57,124 nucleotides of DNA from NCBI RefSeq assembly GCF_004348345.1, contig NZ_SMJZ01000023.1, forward strand, positions 1 through 57,124, written 5' to 3'. Under the pieces are notes generated by a model, which did no database searches, was not told where the DNA came from, and was given only the letters and a program-made list of their open reading frames with translations. This stretch comes from Nonomuraea longispora (lineage in GTDB: Bacteria; Actinomycetota; Actinomycetes; Streptosporangiales; Streptosporangiaceae). Shown one piece after another: positions 8,298 through 16,181 of this stretch. The number at the start of each line of letters is the position of its first letter. Position 1 is the first letter of the stretch. The position numbers and the translations under genes were made by a program.

Positions 8298-9470
8298 GTG
8301 ACGGTTTTCGATGACCTGGTCGGGCAGGACCAAGCCACTGCCGTGCTGTCGCGGGCCGCTGCGGCGGCCGGCGAGGTCATCGGGGGCGGGCGCGGCGCGG
8401 GCATGACGCACGCCTGGCTGTTCACCGGCCCACCGGGCTCGGGCAGGGAAGAGGCCGCCCGCGCCTTCGCCGCGGCGCTGCTGTGCCCCGACGCCGGCTG
8501 CGGCCACTGCGACCAGTGCCACCAGGTGCTGATCGGCTCACACCCCGACCTGGAGTCCGTACGCCCCGAAGGTCTGTCCTACAGCGTCAAGCAGACCCGC
8601 GAGCTCATCCTGCGCGCGGCCGGGGCGCCCACGCAGGGCCGGTGGCGGGTCATCCTGTTCGAAGACGCCGACCGCGCCACGGAGTCTGCGGCCAACGCCC
8701 TGCTCAAGGCCATCGAGGAGCCGCCACCCCGCACGGTGTGGCTGCTGTGCGCCCCCGCCCCCGACGACCTCATGATCACCATCAGGTCCCGCTGCCGGCA
8801 GGTCACCCTCACCACCCCCGCCACGGAGGCCGTCGCCCACGTGCTGGCCACCCGTGACAGCGTGCCACCCGACCTCGCCAGGTTCGCCGCCAGAGCCGCC
8901 CAGGGTCACATCACCAGGGCGCGGGCGCTCGCGCTCGACGAGGGAGCCAGGACGCGCCGCGAGGCCGTGCTGGGCATCCCACGCGCGCTGACGGGGGTCG
9001 GCGAGTGCGTCGCCGCGGCCGAACGGCTGGTGAAGACGGCCGAGGAAGAGGCCGCCGCCGCCACCGCCGCGCTCAACGACAACGAGACCTCCGAGCTGCG
9101 CAGGCTCTATGGCGAGGGCTCCACGGGCAAAGGGCTCAACCGGGGGCTCGTACGCGGCGGAGCGGGCGCGCTGAAGGAGCTGGAGGACCGGCAGAAGTCC
9201 CGGGCCACCCGCATCAAACGCGATTCGCTCGACTCGGCGCTGCTGGAGCTGGTGTCCTACTACCGCGACGTGTTGGCCATGCAGTTCGGCGCCGCCGTCG
9301 AACTGGCCAACGACGACCTCCGCTTCGACCTCGACCAGTTGGCCAAGGCGTCCACGCCCGAGGAGACGCTGCGGCGGATCGACGCGATCATGCAGTGCAG
9401 GGAACGCCTGGCGGCCAACGTCAACCCGCAGATCGCGGTCGAGGCGATGATGCTGGCGCTGCGGCCATGA
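8298..9470 (+). CDS. holB: DNA polymerase III subunit delta'
   Basis: This 390-residue clamp-loader subunit starts FDDLVGQDQATAVLSRAA. It has a degenerate P-loop, GPPGSGREE, with Arg where ATP-binding subunits have Lys, as expected for delta', which does not hydrolyse ATP. The zinc-binding module includes CGHCDQCHQ. ALLKAIEEPP and a sensor-like SRCRQV follow. It helps load the beta clamp during replication. The GTG start lies 9 bases after the tmk stop; the pair tmk-holB is a standard arrangement. Confidence 0.95.
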   Translation: MTVFDDLVGQDQATAVLSRAAAAAGEVIGGGRGAGMTHAWLFTGPPGSGREEAARAFAAALLCPDAGCGHCDQCHQVLIGSHPDLESVRPEGLSYSVKQTRELILRAAGAPTQGRWRVILFEDADRATESAANALLKAIEEPPPRTVWLLCAPAPDDLMITIRSRCRQVTLTTPATEAVAHVLATRDSVPPDLARFAARAAQGHITRARALALDEGARTRREAVLGIPRALTGVGECVAAAERLVKTAEEEAAAATAALNDNETSELRRLYGEGSTGKGLNRGLVRGGAGALKELEDRQKSRATRIKRDSLDSALLELVSYYRDVLAMQFGAAVELANDDLRFDLDQLAKASTPEETLRRIDAIMQCRERLAANVNPQIAVEAMMLALRP

Positions 9471-9479
9471 GATGACCGG

Positions 9480-10049
9480 GTGACAGAAGCAGCAGACGGG
9501 GCCGACAGGCGTCTCTGTTACGTGGAAGTCGAACTACTCACCCAACAGGAAGCCCTCGCCCGGCAGCGCGTGGACGTGGCCTCCATCTTCGCCGAGCACC
9601 ACGTCGGCCTCGTACGGCTGGCTCTGATCATGCTCGGTGACCAGGCCAGCGCCGAGGACGTCGTACAGGAGGCGTTCGCCCGCACCCACGCCGGCCGGGG
9701 CAGGCTGCGCGACCCCGGCAAGGCGCTCACGTACGTGCGGTCCGCGGTGCTCAACGGGTGCCGGTCGGTGTTACGCCGGCGGGCGACCGTGCTGCGGCGG
9801 GCGGTGCCGTACGAACCGCCTGTCTGGTCGGCGGAGAGCGCCGCGATGCTCGGGGAGGAGCGGCGGGAGGTGCTGCTGGCGCTGCGCGAGCTGCCGCGCC
9901 GGCAGCGCGAGGCCCTCACCCTGCGCTACTACTTAGACCTCACCGACCAGGAGGTCGCCGACACCATGCGGATCAGCGCCGGTACGGCGCGATCCACGAT
10001 CGCGCGGGGACTCGCCGCGCTCGGCCGGGCACTCGAGGAGGAATCATGA
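9480..10049 (+). CDS. SigE-type RNA polymerase sigma factor, with two TTA codons
   Basis: A 189-residue ECF-like sigma factor. Region 2 spans FAEHHVGLVRLALIMLGD and SAEDVVQEAFAR. Region 4 spans LRELPRRQREALTLRYYLDL and then DQEVADTMRISAGTARSTI. The fit is to the SigE family of actinomycetes. Leu98 (9771-9773) and Leu152 (9933-9935) are TTA codons, which are very rare in such genomes and depend on the bldA tRNA for timely translation in streptomycetes. The GTG start is uncertain; GTG 9522 is an alternative. The stop overlaps the next ATG by four bases (ATGA), so the two are translationally coupled. Confidence 0.88.
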   Translation: MTEAADGADRRLCYVEVELLTQQEALARQRVDVASIFAEHHVGLVRLALIMLGDQASAEDVVQEAFARTHAGRGRLRDPGKALTYVRSAVLNGCRSVLRRRATVLRRAVPYEPPVWSAESAAMLGEERREVLLALRELPRRQREALTLRYYLDLTDQEVADTMRISAGTARSTIARGLAALGRALEEES

Positions 10050-11083
10050 ACCACGGTTCGACGGAGGACCGGCTGCGCGCGGCTCTCACGGAGGCGGGCG
10101 CGACGCTCGATCCCGGCACGCTCAGGCCGCTGCGGGCGCCGGAGCGGCGCTTCCGGCCGAACTACCGGCTGGTGGCGGCGGCCGTGGCGGTCGTGCTCGC
10201 GGGGACGGCGACGGCAGCGGTGCTGGGCGGGCCGGGCGACGTGGCCAACATCGTCGCGACCTCCACGCAGACACTCCCCGACGAGGAGACGGACCTGGCG
10301 GTCATCCTGTGTACGGAGTCGGCGCGGAAAGACCCGTGCCGGGGGCGGGCGGCCAGTCCCGAGCAGACGCGGATGATCGAGGAGACGATACGGCGGTCGT
10401 CGGACGTCGAGGTGGTGACCTTCGAAAGCCAGGAGGTCGCCTACGGCAGGTTCCGGCAGGAGTACGCGGAGAACAAGGCGCTGCTGGCCGCCGTCAAGCC
10501 CGCCGACATGCCCCCGTCGTTCAGGGTGAAGGTCAAGGAAGGGACCGATCTGCGGCAGACTTTCCGGCTCCTTCCGACGTTGCCCGGCGTGGCGAAGTTC
10601 TCTGATCCGGCGAGGCTCTTCGAGCTTCCGGTCATGAAGGGAGAAGTGCAGCGAATCGCCGTCTTCCTGTGCGGTAAGGGTTCGGCCCTGCCCGCGTGCG
10701 GGGGGCAGCGCACCACAGAACGCGTTACCAAGGAGGGCAAGGCGGCGACGGAGGCAGAGATGAAGGCCATCGAGAAGCTGATCGCGAAAATGCCTGAGGT
10801 CGAGTCGTACGTCTTCGAGGACCAGGAGGCGGCGTACAAGAATTTCCGTGACTCGTACAAGTCCAACGAGCAGCTCCTCGAAGCCACCAAGGTGGAGGAC
10901 ATGCCCGAGTCGTTCAGGCTGACGATGCGTCCCGGGACCGAGCGGGTCCATGTGATCGGCGAGCTCGAGCGGCAACCAGGGGTGGCTCAGGTCCTCGACC
11001 AGACGTGCGTGCGCGAGCAGGCCGCGTTGGCGAAGTACGGCCTGGACCTGCCGGAAGCGGACGTGTGCTCCAAGGGCCGCTAA
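10046..11083 (+). CDS. Single-pass membrane protein with two FtsX-type extracellular domains
   Basis: A 345-residue protein with about 40 cytoplasmic residues, one membrane helix (42-61) and a large outer part. The outer part has two tandem copies (about 84-185 and 202-318) of the pattern hydrophobic strand-LC...C, (E/T)xx(M/A)IExxI, VExxxFExQExAYxxFRxxY, DMPxSFRxxx and LPGV. This pattern matches the extracellular domain of the cell-division protein FtsX, but the FtsX permease helices are absent. Coupled by ATGA to the sigma gene, it sits where an anti-sigma factor would. It has no zinc-finger motif, so any sigma-binding role of the short N-terminus is inference. Confidence 0.75.
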   Translation: MNHGSTEDRLRAALTEAGATLDPGTLRPLRAPERRFRPNYRLVAAAVAVVLAGTATAAVLGGPGDVANIVATSTQTLPDEETDLAVILCTESARKDPCRGRAASPEQTRMIEETIRRSSDVEVVTFESQEVAYGRFRQEYAENKALLAAVKPADMPPSFRVKVKEGTDLRQTFRLLPTLPGVAKFSDPARLFELPVMKGEVQRIAVFLCGKGSALPACGGQRTTERVTKEGKAATEAEMKAIEKLIAKMPEVESYVFEDQEAAYKNFRDSYKSNEQLLEATKVEDMPESFRLTMRPGTERVHVIGELERQPGVAQVLDQTCVREQAALAKYGLDLPEADVCSKGR

Positions 11084-11164
11084 CCTTCGGCGCTGATGGG
11101 CACGTAATGTGGCAACGGAAGGTCGCACAGTCCCCCTAGGCCGTCAGGAGGCGAGCTCGAGCCC

Positions 11165-11998
11165 ATGGGAATGATCATGGCCGTGAGCTTCACCCGCTAC
11201 GGAAGGCTCTACTACCTCGACCCGGGCGGGCACAGCCCCAAGGTGGGCGACAAAGTGCTCGTACCCACCGACTCGGGTCCAGAGGTGGCGGAGTGCGTGT
11301 GGGCGCCTCAATGGAGCAGCGAGGACATCGACGGACTACCCGTGTGTGCGGGGTCGGCCGAGGAGGAACACCTCGCCCGCGACGAATCCAACAAACGCCG
11401 CAGAGCCGAGGCCCGCAGCGTGGCCAAACGCCTCATCAAACGGCACACCCTGCCCATGAAGGTCGTCGGCGTCGACTACCTCGACGAGGAGAACGTCTAC
11501 ACCGTCTACTTCTCGGCCCCCCACCGGGTCGACTTCCGCGCCCTCGTCCGCGACCTGGCCCGCAACCTGCGGGCCAGGGTCGAACTGCGGCAGATCGGCC
11601 CCAGGGACGAGGCACGCCTCCAGGGCGGCATCGGGCCCTGCGGGCGCGACCTCTGCTGCGCCACGTTCCTCAAGGACTTCGAGCCGGTGTCCGTACGCAT
11701 GGCCAAGGACCAGGACCTCCCCGTCAACCCGCTGCGCATCGCGGGGGCCTGCGGGCGGCTCATGTGCTGCCTCAAGTACGAACACCCGCTCTACCAGGAG
11801 TTCCGCGCCTCGGCCCCCCGGGTGGGAATGAACGTGGACACCCCGGAAGGCGCCGGCACCGTGGTGGGGCACAACGTGCCGTCCGACTCGGTGGTGGTGC
11901 GGCTCAACGACGGAGGACGGCGGTGCGCCTGCTCGAAGGCGAGCGTGTGCGGGCCGCGAAAGGCGTACGACTCTACGTACGGGGAGCAGGGGGGTTAG
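11165..11998 (+). CDS. ricT: RicT/YaaT-like PSP1-domain protein
   Basis: A 277-residue PSP1 superfamily protein. The core has MKVVGVDYLDEENVYTVYFS, FRALVRDLARNLRARVELRQ and IGPRDEARLQGGIGPCGRDL. Cys clusters are GPCGRDLCCATF, GACGRLMCCLKY and CACSKASVCG. In Bacillus, RicT joins RicA and RicF in an Fe-S complex that affects RNase Y; the Cys pattern agrees with metal-cluster binding. Proximity to holB is conserved across Gram-positive bacteria. ATG 11165 is preceded by a GGAGGCGAG stretch. ATG 11171 and ATG 11180 are alternatives. Confidence 0.9.
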   Translation: MGMIMAVSFTRYGRLYYLDPGGHSPKVGDKVLVPTDSGPEVAECVWAPQWSSEDIDGLPVCAGSAEEEHLARDESNKRRRAEARSVAKRLIKRHTLPMKVVGVDYLDEENVYTVYFSAPHRVDFRALVRDLARNLRARVELRQIGPRDEARLQGGIGPCGRDLCCATFLKDFEPVSVRMAKDQDLPVNPLRIAGACGRLMCCLKYEHPLYQEFRASAPRVGMNVDTPEGAGTVVGHNVPSDSVVVRLNDGGRRCACSKASVCGPRKAYDSTYGEQGG

Positions 11999-12051
11999 GC
12001 GGGAGCGAGAACCCTCCGGGCTCCTGTAGACTCTTTCACGCCGTACGGCAC

Positions 12052-12125
12052 GCCGCCTTAGCTCAGTCGGCCAGAGCACTTCACTCGTAATGAAGGGGTC
12101 TGGGGTTCGAATCCCCAAGGCGGCT
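12052..12125 (+). tRNA. tRNA-Thr (anticodon CGU)
   Basis: The full cloverleaf folds. The acceptor stem is GCCGCCT/AGGCGGC, the D-arm starts TAGCTCAG, and the anticodon stem CTTCA/TGAAG encloses loop CTCGTAA (anticodon CGT at 12086-12088). The T-arm is TGGGG-TTCGAAT-CCCCA and the discriminator base is T. CCA is not encoded. The 3' half from 12083 is duplicated at 21514, which marks this gene as the insertion site of the element that follows. Confidence 0.97.
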
Positions 12126-12134
12126 CCCAGGTCA
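12083..12134 (+). repeat. Left attachment repeat (52 bp, tRNA-Thr 3' end)
   Basis: These 52 bases, from the anticodon stem through the discriminator to 9 bases beyond the tRNA, are identical to 21514-21565. A direct repeat of a tRNA 3' end that begins at the anticodon stem is the classic product of tyrosine-recombinase integration. Confidence 0.9.
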
Positions 12135-12987
12135 AAGGCCCTCCCGGATGATCCGAGAGGGCCTTTCGCGTGGGCGTACAGCCATCCGGCACACGCCCAT
12201 CCGGTCGGTCATGAGCGCCACCAGGTCATCCAGCAGCCCGCCGCACTCGGCGCGCGTGGTGGCCAGCGCGGACAACCGGGGTGCGTACGGGGTGAACTCG
12301 ACACCGCCTTTGAGGTCGAAGCCGACCAGGGCGACCGGTTGCGGCGCGAGACCGACGATCAGCGCGTTGGCCAGGTTGGACTTGCCCGACTGCGTCGCGC
12401 CCGCGTTGATCCAGTGCGGCACGGTTCGGAAGTCGATCACCCACGGCGTGCCGGTCTCCAGGCGTCCCACGGTGACCTTGAGCAGTTCGGTGGACGGTGG
12501 CAGTTCATCGACCTTGACGAGCGGGTCACGGACGGTGGCGGCGAGGCGTACCCGGCCGGGCTTGTCGGAGGAGACGCGCACGGCGTGCACGCCCCAGGAG
12601 TGCGCGAGGCGTTCGGCGGCCTCGGCGTAGTCGGCGGGGATCTGTCCTTCCAGGGTGTGCAGGGTGACCCGCCAGCCGTGCCGGGTCGGGATCGGCAGCC
12701 ACATGAACGGCTTGGTGTCCACGGCGATGCGCTGCCACTTGCGCCGGACGCGGACGACGCCGGGTGGAGGCGACCAGTCCGGGGACGGTGGTGAACCAGA
12801 AGCGCTGCCGCTTCTTGGTGAGGTTGCAGCCGAGAGCGACCTTGCGCCAGGTCGCCCGGATGGTGATGGCCGTGATCGGGAAGCCGATGACGAGCCAGAA
12901 GGAGCGGTAGTGCCAGCGGCGCCAGGCCCACAGCCCGGCCGCCGAGGCGGCCAGGACTGCGAGCATCGCGTAGAACTGGTCAGACAT
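12132..12987 (-). pseudogene. FtsK/SpoIIIE-type DNA transfer protein Tra, frameshifted and 3' truncated
   Basis: The ATG at 12987 opens a frame with two hydrophobic segments and KVALGCNLTKKRQRFWFTT, typical of AICE Tra N-termini. Around 12758-12770 the homology moves to another frame, which continues VRVRRKWQRIAVDTKPFMWL, then AADYAEAAERLAHSWGVHAV-like sequence (here PADYAEAAERLAHSW) and the Walker A motif GATQSGKSN. The frame then leaves FtsK homology after LVALMTDRMGVCR and stops in the tRNA terminator hairpin, so the Walker B half and DNA-binding domain are missing. Intact Tra pumps double-stranded DNA between hyphae; this copy cannot. One base change restores the frame but not the missing end. 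Confidence 0.8.
12134..12166. terminator. Hairpin after tRNA-Thr
   Basis: A perfect 10-bp inverted repeat AAAGGCCCTC / GAGGGCCTTT with a 13-base loop starts 9 bases after the tRNA. The tra remnant ends inside it. Confidence 0.7.
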
Positions 12988-13309
12988 CGGCGGCCTCCTG
13001 CAGCGGGAGCAGGGCGGTCGCGCGGTAGGAGATGCCCCAGCGTCCGGCGATCTCCCAGACGTAGCCGAGCAGTCCGACCGCGTTGACGGCGTCGCCGGCC
13101 TTGATGGGCGGCTCTCCGGTGATACCGATCTTTACCAGTTCGATCCGGCCGAACTCGTCCTCGACGGAGACCGTGACCTCGTAGACGGTGTTGCCGTGCT
13201 TGTCGGTCTTGATCTCGCCGGTGTCCTTGTTGAGCACGCGAGGGCGCGGGGCCTTCACGCAGGTGATGGTGAGCTTGCTGACGTCCACAGGGATGGGGAC
13301 GGTACGCAT
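12980..13309 (-). CDS. Conserved small AICE protein coupled to tra
   Basis: A 109-residue protein starting MRTVPIPVDVSKLTITCVKA with the downstream core NTVYEVTVSVEDEFGRIELV and GLLGYVWEIAGRWGISYRA. Proteins like this sit directly upstream of tra in many streptomycete integrative elements; the function is not known. Its stop overlaps the tra start by eight bases, suggesting translational coupling. I chose ATG 13309, preceded by GAGAGG, over an upstream ATG at 13402 that would add 31 atypical residues. AGTAC-type operator sequence lies about 300 bases upstream. Confidence 0.7.
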   Translation of the reverse strand: MRTVPIPVDVSKLTITCVKAPRPRVLNKDTGEIKTDKHGNTVYEVTVSVEDEFGRIELVKIGITGEPPIKAGDAVNAVGLLGYVWEIAGRWGISYRATALLPLQEAADV

Positions 13310-13633
13310 GGCTGTATGACCTCTCGTCGGCCTGTTGATCAGGCGTTTCAGGACGAGGGATGCCGTGCCGTCAGCTCGGAGGCGATAGCATCGAAGCGCC
13401 AACTAGGGTGCTTATCGCATCCGGCCTGGGCGGGTCTCCCGCTCAGGCCACTTTCATGTGTGGCCCTCTCTCCGCCTTTCGTGAGCGGACCTCCTTGATC
13501 CACCCCTGAAACGCGAAGAGCGTTCGTGCTGGGCTGCCACCCTCCGACTACGGAGAGTTCCAGCTACAACACGAACGCTACCTGATACTGAGAGTAATCG
13601 CTAGTACTTAGAGTACGTGGACGCGTACTTTTT
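13310..13633. promoter_or_regulatory. Control region of the tra operon
   Basis: This gene-free stretch holds a hairpin at 13423-13449 (GGCCTG...CAGGCC with further pairing), which could act as leader terminator, and the AGTAC cluster at 13603-13629. I see no convincing small gene here. Confidence 0.4.
13603..13629. promoter_or_regulatory. AGTAC-motif operator cluster
   Basis: AGTACTTAGAGTAC at 13603-13616 and GTACT at 13625-13629. The first 15 bases match the perfect palindrome at 15252-15266 in 12 positions. It lies upstream of the tra operon and just after the HTH-TPR gene, so it is a candidate site for the element's regulator. Confidence 0.5.
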
Positions 13634-14830
13634 CTACGCGGCCACTCGCTCGGCCAGCTCCCGCAGCTCAGAGGACGCCGGATCCTGCATCGACAGCAGG
13701 TCAGAGACGAGTTGCCGGACGACGCGGTGGTTGCGAATCTGCTCCGGCGTGACGTTCTCGGCCTCCAGCAGCCGCGTCACCGCTTCGTCTACTTGGCGAC
13801 GCTGCGCATGCGCCCGCGCGAGATCGACAGCCAGTCGCGCCCGTCGTTCGGCCGACAGAGTCGAGGTGTCCACGGCGGTTCCGACCCGCAGCGCGTGCCC
13901 GGCGTCGCCGACCTCCACGGCCACCGCCACCTCATGCAGCGCCACGTTGGCCGGCCCGAACTCGGTGTTGTAGTCGTTGCGCCCCTCACCGACCCGCGTG
14001 GCCATCTCGCGGGCGCGCGAGAGATGCTCGTAGGCGACATCGGCCTGGTTAAGCCGCGAGGCCGCCACCGCCCGCTGCAAGGTCAGTCCACCCCACAACG
14101 ACATCGCTTCCACGTTGCCCTGATCAGTCAGGAACCACAGCGCCTCAGCAGCGGTCCGCGCAGTCTCCTCCACCTGATCGAAATGACGCGCCCCCAGGAA
14201 CACGAACCCCAGCCGGAACGCCCCGGCCGCCATCATCAACGGGTTGCCGGCACGCTCGGCCGCGCTGATGGCCCGATCGGCCGCGATCCACGCCGCCTCC
14301 GGCTCACCCAGCTTGGCCAACGATGCCGAACACGCCTGGTAGGTGACCGCCAGCAGCTCGAACAACTCGGCCTGCCGCTCAGCAGGCGCGGACCGTACCG
14401 CGTTCTCCAGCGTCGGGACGAGCCCACGCAGCAGCTCCGTCAGCTCGACGTAGCGGCTCTGATGCGTCAGCTCCCAGGCGTGGTCCACGCGCGGCTTGAG
14501 CTGGTCGGTCGGTGGCACCGGTGTGGCGTGCAACATGGCGTACAACGAGTGCGCCCCGGACAGCACCAGCCGCAGCCCGGCCGTCCCCGGCACCTCCTCG
14601 GTCGTGGCCGCCACCACCGGCGCCTCTGCGGCCAGCTCCGACAGCGGCACGTCCAGAGTTTCGGCGACCTTCTCCAGCACGGACATGCGATCGACCTTGC
14701 GCACGCCCCGCTCTACTTGCGAGATCCATGCGACCGACCGGTCCACCAGCCGCGCCAGCTCCACTTGTGACAGGCCGCGCCGTTTGCGTTCCTGGGCGAT
14801 GCGCCGTCCGAGCGCCCGCTGATACTCCAT
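13634..14830 (-). CDS. XRE helix-turn-helix regulator with TPR-like C-terminus
   Basis: About 398 residues from ATG 14830. Residues 5-65 form a Cro/C1 helix-turn-helix (GRRIAQERKRRGLSQVELAR, then LVDRSVAWISQVERGVRKVD). The rest is a long array of helical hairpins rich in Ala/Leu, typical of TPR-type regulators of actinomycetes, which often sense small signalling molecules or peptides. GTG 14836 overlaps the stop of the upstream monooxygenase gene (GTGA), so the two are coupled. Flanking AGTACT sites suggest it, or a lost regulator, controls the tra and HATPase transcripts. Confidence 0.85.
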   Translation of the reverse strand: MEYQRALGRRIAQERKRRGLSQVELARLVDRSVAWISQVERGVRKVDRMSVLEKVAETLDVPLSELAAEAPVVAATTEEVPGTAGLRLVLSGAHSLYAMLHATPVPPTDQLKPRVDHAWELTHQSRYVELTELLRGLVPTLENAVRSAPAERQAELFELLAVTYQACSASLAKLGEPEAAWIAADRAISAAERAGNPLMMAAGAFRLGFVFLGARHFDQVEETARTAAEALWFLTDQGNVEAMSLWGGLTLQRAVAASRLNQADVAYEHLSRAREMATRVGEGRNDYNTEFGPANVALHEVAVAVEVGDAGHALRVGTAVDTSTLSAERRARLAVDLARAHAQRRQVDEAVTRLLEAENVTPEQIRNHRVVRQLVSDLLSMQDPASSELRELAERVAA

Positions 14831-14832
14831 GC

Positions 14833-15141
14833 TCACGACGTCGTGCCCTTCCCGCTCAGCAGATCCAGCCAATCGACCTCGACCGAGGCCAGTAGCTCTT
14901 CGCGAGCCGCCAGGAAGCGCTTGGTGTGCTCGGTCTGCTCGTGGGCGTCGAAGGCGTCGCGGTCCCGGTACAGCTCGTAGAAGATCCGCTGGAGCGGCTG
15001 ACCGTCCACCCGGTGTGAGGCGTACGCGATCGTTCCCGGCTCGTGCCGGCGGATCGCCTCGATTGTCTCACCGACGAGGGTGTCGAACGCCGCCGCGCTC
15101 TCCTCGTCCTTGCAGGTGAATCGCACCATTAGTCCAAACAT
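14833..15141 (-). CDS. Antibiotic biosynthesis monooxygenase-fold protein (ABM/quinol type)
   Basis: A 102-residue protein, MFGLMVRFTCKDEESAAAFD, with RRHEPGTIAYASHRVDGQPL and FYELYRDRDAFDAHEQTEH. The EPGT...Y...FYELYxDxxAFxxHxxTxH pattern is typical of the ABM domain, a dimeric cofactor-independent monooxygenase fold. The substrate is unknown. It overlaps the HTH-TPR gene and its start is divergent from the HATPase gene across the AGTACT palindromes. Confidence 0.8.
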   Translation of the reverse strand: MFGLMVRFTCKDEESAAAFDTLVGETIEAIRRHEPGTIAYASHRVDGQPLQRIFYELYRDRDAFDAHEQTEHTKRFLAAREELLASVEVDWLDLLSGKGTTS

Positions 15142-15214
15142 GCGCGCCTCCTGGGTCGCCGTGACGGGCTGGGATCAGGGTGTCTTCACTCGACCAGTAC
15201 TTATTGTGCGGCGC

Positions 15215-15238
15215 AAGTACATCAAGTCGCTTGTACTT
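15215..15238. promoter_or_regulatory. Inverted repeat AAGTACA / TGTACTT
   Basis: Perfect 7-bp arms with a 10-bp spacer in the divergent promoter region between the monooxygenase and HATPase genes. A further AGTACT stands at 15196-15201. Confidence 0.55.
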
Positions 15239-15251
15239 GAAGTATAGCACT

Positions 15252-15266
15252 AGTACTTTAAGTACT
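15252..15266. promoter_or_regulatory. Perfect palindrome AGTACTT-T-AAGTACT
   Basis: A 15-base perfect palindrome 48 bases before the HATPase ATG. Together with 15215-15238 and 13603-13617 it defines a repeated operator motif of the element. Confidence 0.6.
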
Positions 15267-15314
15267 GATAGCGGATCGCAGGGCGTTGACCTGCATGAAC
15301 GCAAGGAAACGGCG

Positions 15315-15734
15315 ATGTCTCTGACGCTGAACAGCGGCCAAGAAATCCACCGCTGGTGTCGCAACTTCCCCGGCACCAAGGCCCAGATCAGCGCAGCGCG
15401 CCGGTTCGTCGCCGGCTACCTCGGCGACCGCCCCGAGACTTACACCGCCGAACTCGTCATCTCCGAACTCGCCACCAACGCCATCCGCCACACCCGCAGC
15501 GGCCAGGCCGCCGGCCGATTCGGCGTAACCCTCCACGCAGGCACCGCCCTGCTGATCGTCGCCGTCCACGACGAAGGCGGCCCCTCCACCCCACACCTAC
15601 GCCAGGCCGACAGCACGGACCAGGGCGGCCGAGGACTGCGCCTGGTGGACAGCCTGACAACACGGTGGGGCGTCCACGGCGACAAAGCCGGACGCACAGT
15701 ATGGGCACTCATCCCACTCGACCAGACCACATGA
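15315..15734 (+). CDS. HATPase-domain ATP-binding protein (RsbW-like)
   Basis: A 139-residue GHKL-fold ATPase or serine kinase. The N-box is ELVISELATNAIRHT (about residue 54), the G1 region VHDEGGP, and the G2 region GGRGLRLVDSLTTRWG. Streptomycetes have many such single-domain proteins, some of which act as anti-sigma kinases; no partner sigma factor or anti-anti-sigma gene adjoins. The start is ATG 15315 with AAGGAA upstream. The operator palindromes in its promoter suggest repression in the integrated state. Confidence 0.85.
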   Translation: MSLTLNSGQEIHRWCRNFPGTKAQISAARRFVAGYLGDRPETYTAELVISELATNAIRHTRSGQAAGRFGVTLHAGTALLIVAVHDEGGPSTPHLRQADSTDQGGRGLRLVDSLTTRWGVHGDKAGRTVWALIPLDQTT

Positions 15735-16000
15735 GCGACTGCCTATCCCCGCACCTACCCGAGCCGGAGCCGAACCACAAGCGGTTGACCTGGTTCAAGG
15801 CGTGCAAGGAGTCACGACGGCGGACGCTCGCCTGGACCTGCCACTGCCAGAACGTCATCCACGAGCTGTGCGCCGCAGGCGGACAGTCCTTCCTACGCCG
15901 CACGGACTATGCCGCTGACGAGGTCTTCGAGACCCACCGCATGCTCATCCGAGACGGTGACGCCTTGTGGCAGGCACTGCTACAGGGTCGAGTGCGCTAG
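15731..16000 (+). CDS. Hypothetical protein of the integrative element
   Basis: An 89-residue hydrophilic protein starting MSDCLSPHLPEPEPNHKRLT with CHCQNVIHELCAAGGQSF in the middle. I do not recognise a family. The ATG overlaps the HATPase stop (ATGA), which supports translation as a coupled second gene. Confidence 0.55.
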   Translation: MSDCLSPHLPEPEPNHKRLTWFKACKESRRRTLAWTCHCQNVIHELCAAGGQSFLRRTDYAADEVFETHRMLIRDGDALWQALLQGRVR

Positions 16001-16093
16001 AACTCAGCAAGATCATCAACGCAGCAGCACTGCCTGGATGAGGACTTTCTCTACGGTTTCAAGGCCGGCCGCCTGCGGCGTCCGGCGCACGCT

Positions 16094-16149
16094 GAGCGGT
16101 CGCTGGGCCGCGCTGCGGCTCTCCGGCCGGTCGCGGCCCAGCACCGCTC
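16094..16149. terminator. Long imperfect hairpin
   Basis: GAGCGGT-C-GCTGGGCCGCG pairs with CGCGGCCCAGC-ACCGCTC except for one bulged base, around a 19-base loop. It lies between the hypothetical gene and the convergent ATPase gene and could terminate both. Confidence 0.5.
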
Positions 16150-16181
16150 AACGCGCACAGCAGACAACCAACCCCACGCAA

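Noticed and set aside
6222..8522. 766-codon minus-strand frame opposite the MFS-Tmk gene
   Set aside because: Antisense shadow with low-complexity His/Gln/Arg-rich translation and no ribosome binding site.
14833..15119. Plus-strand frames opposite the monooxygenase-fold gene
   Set aside because: Arg/Pro-rich translations without family signals; the minus frame has a clear ABM pattern.
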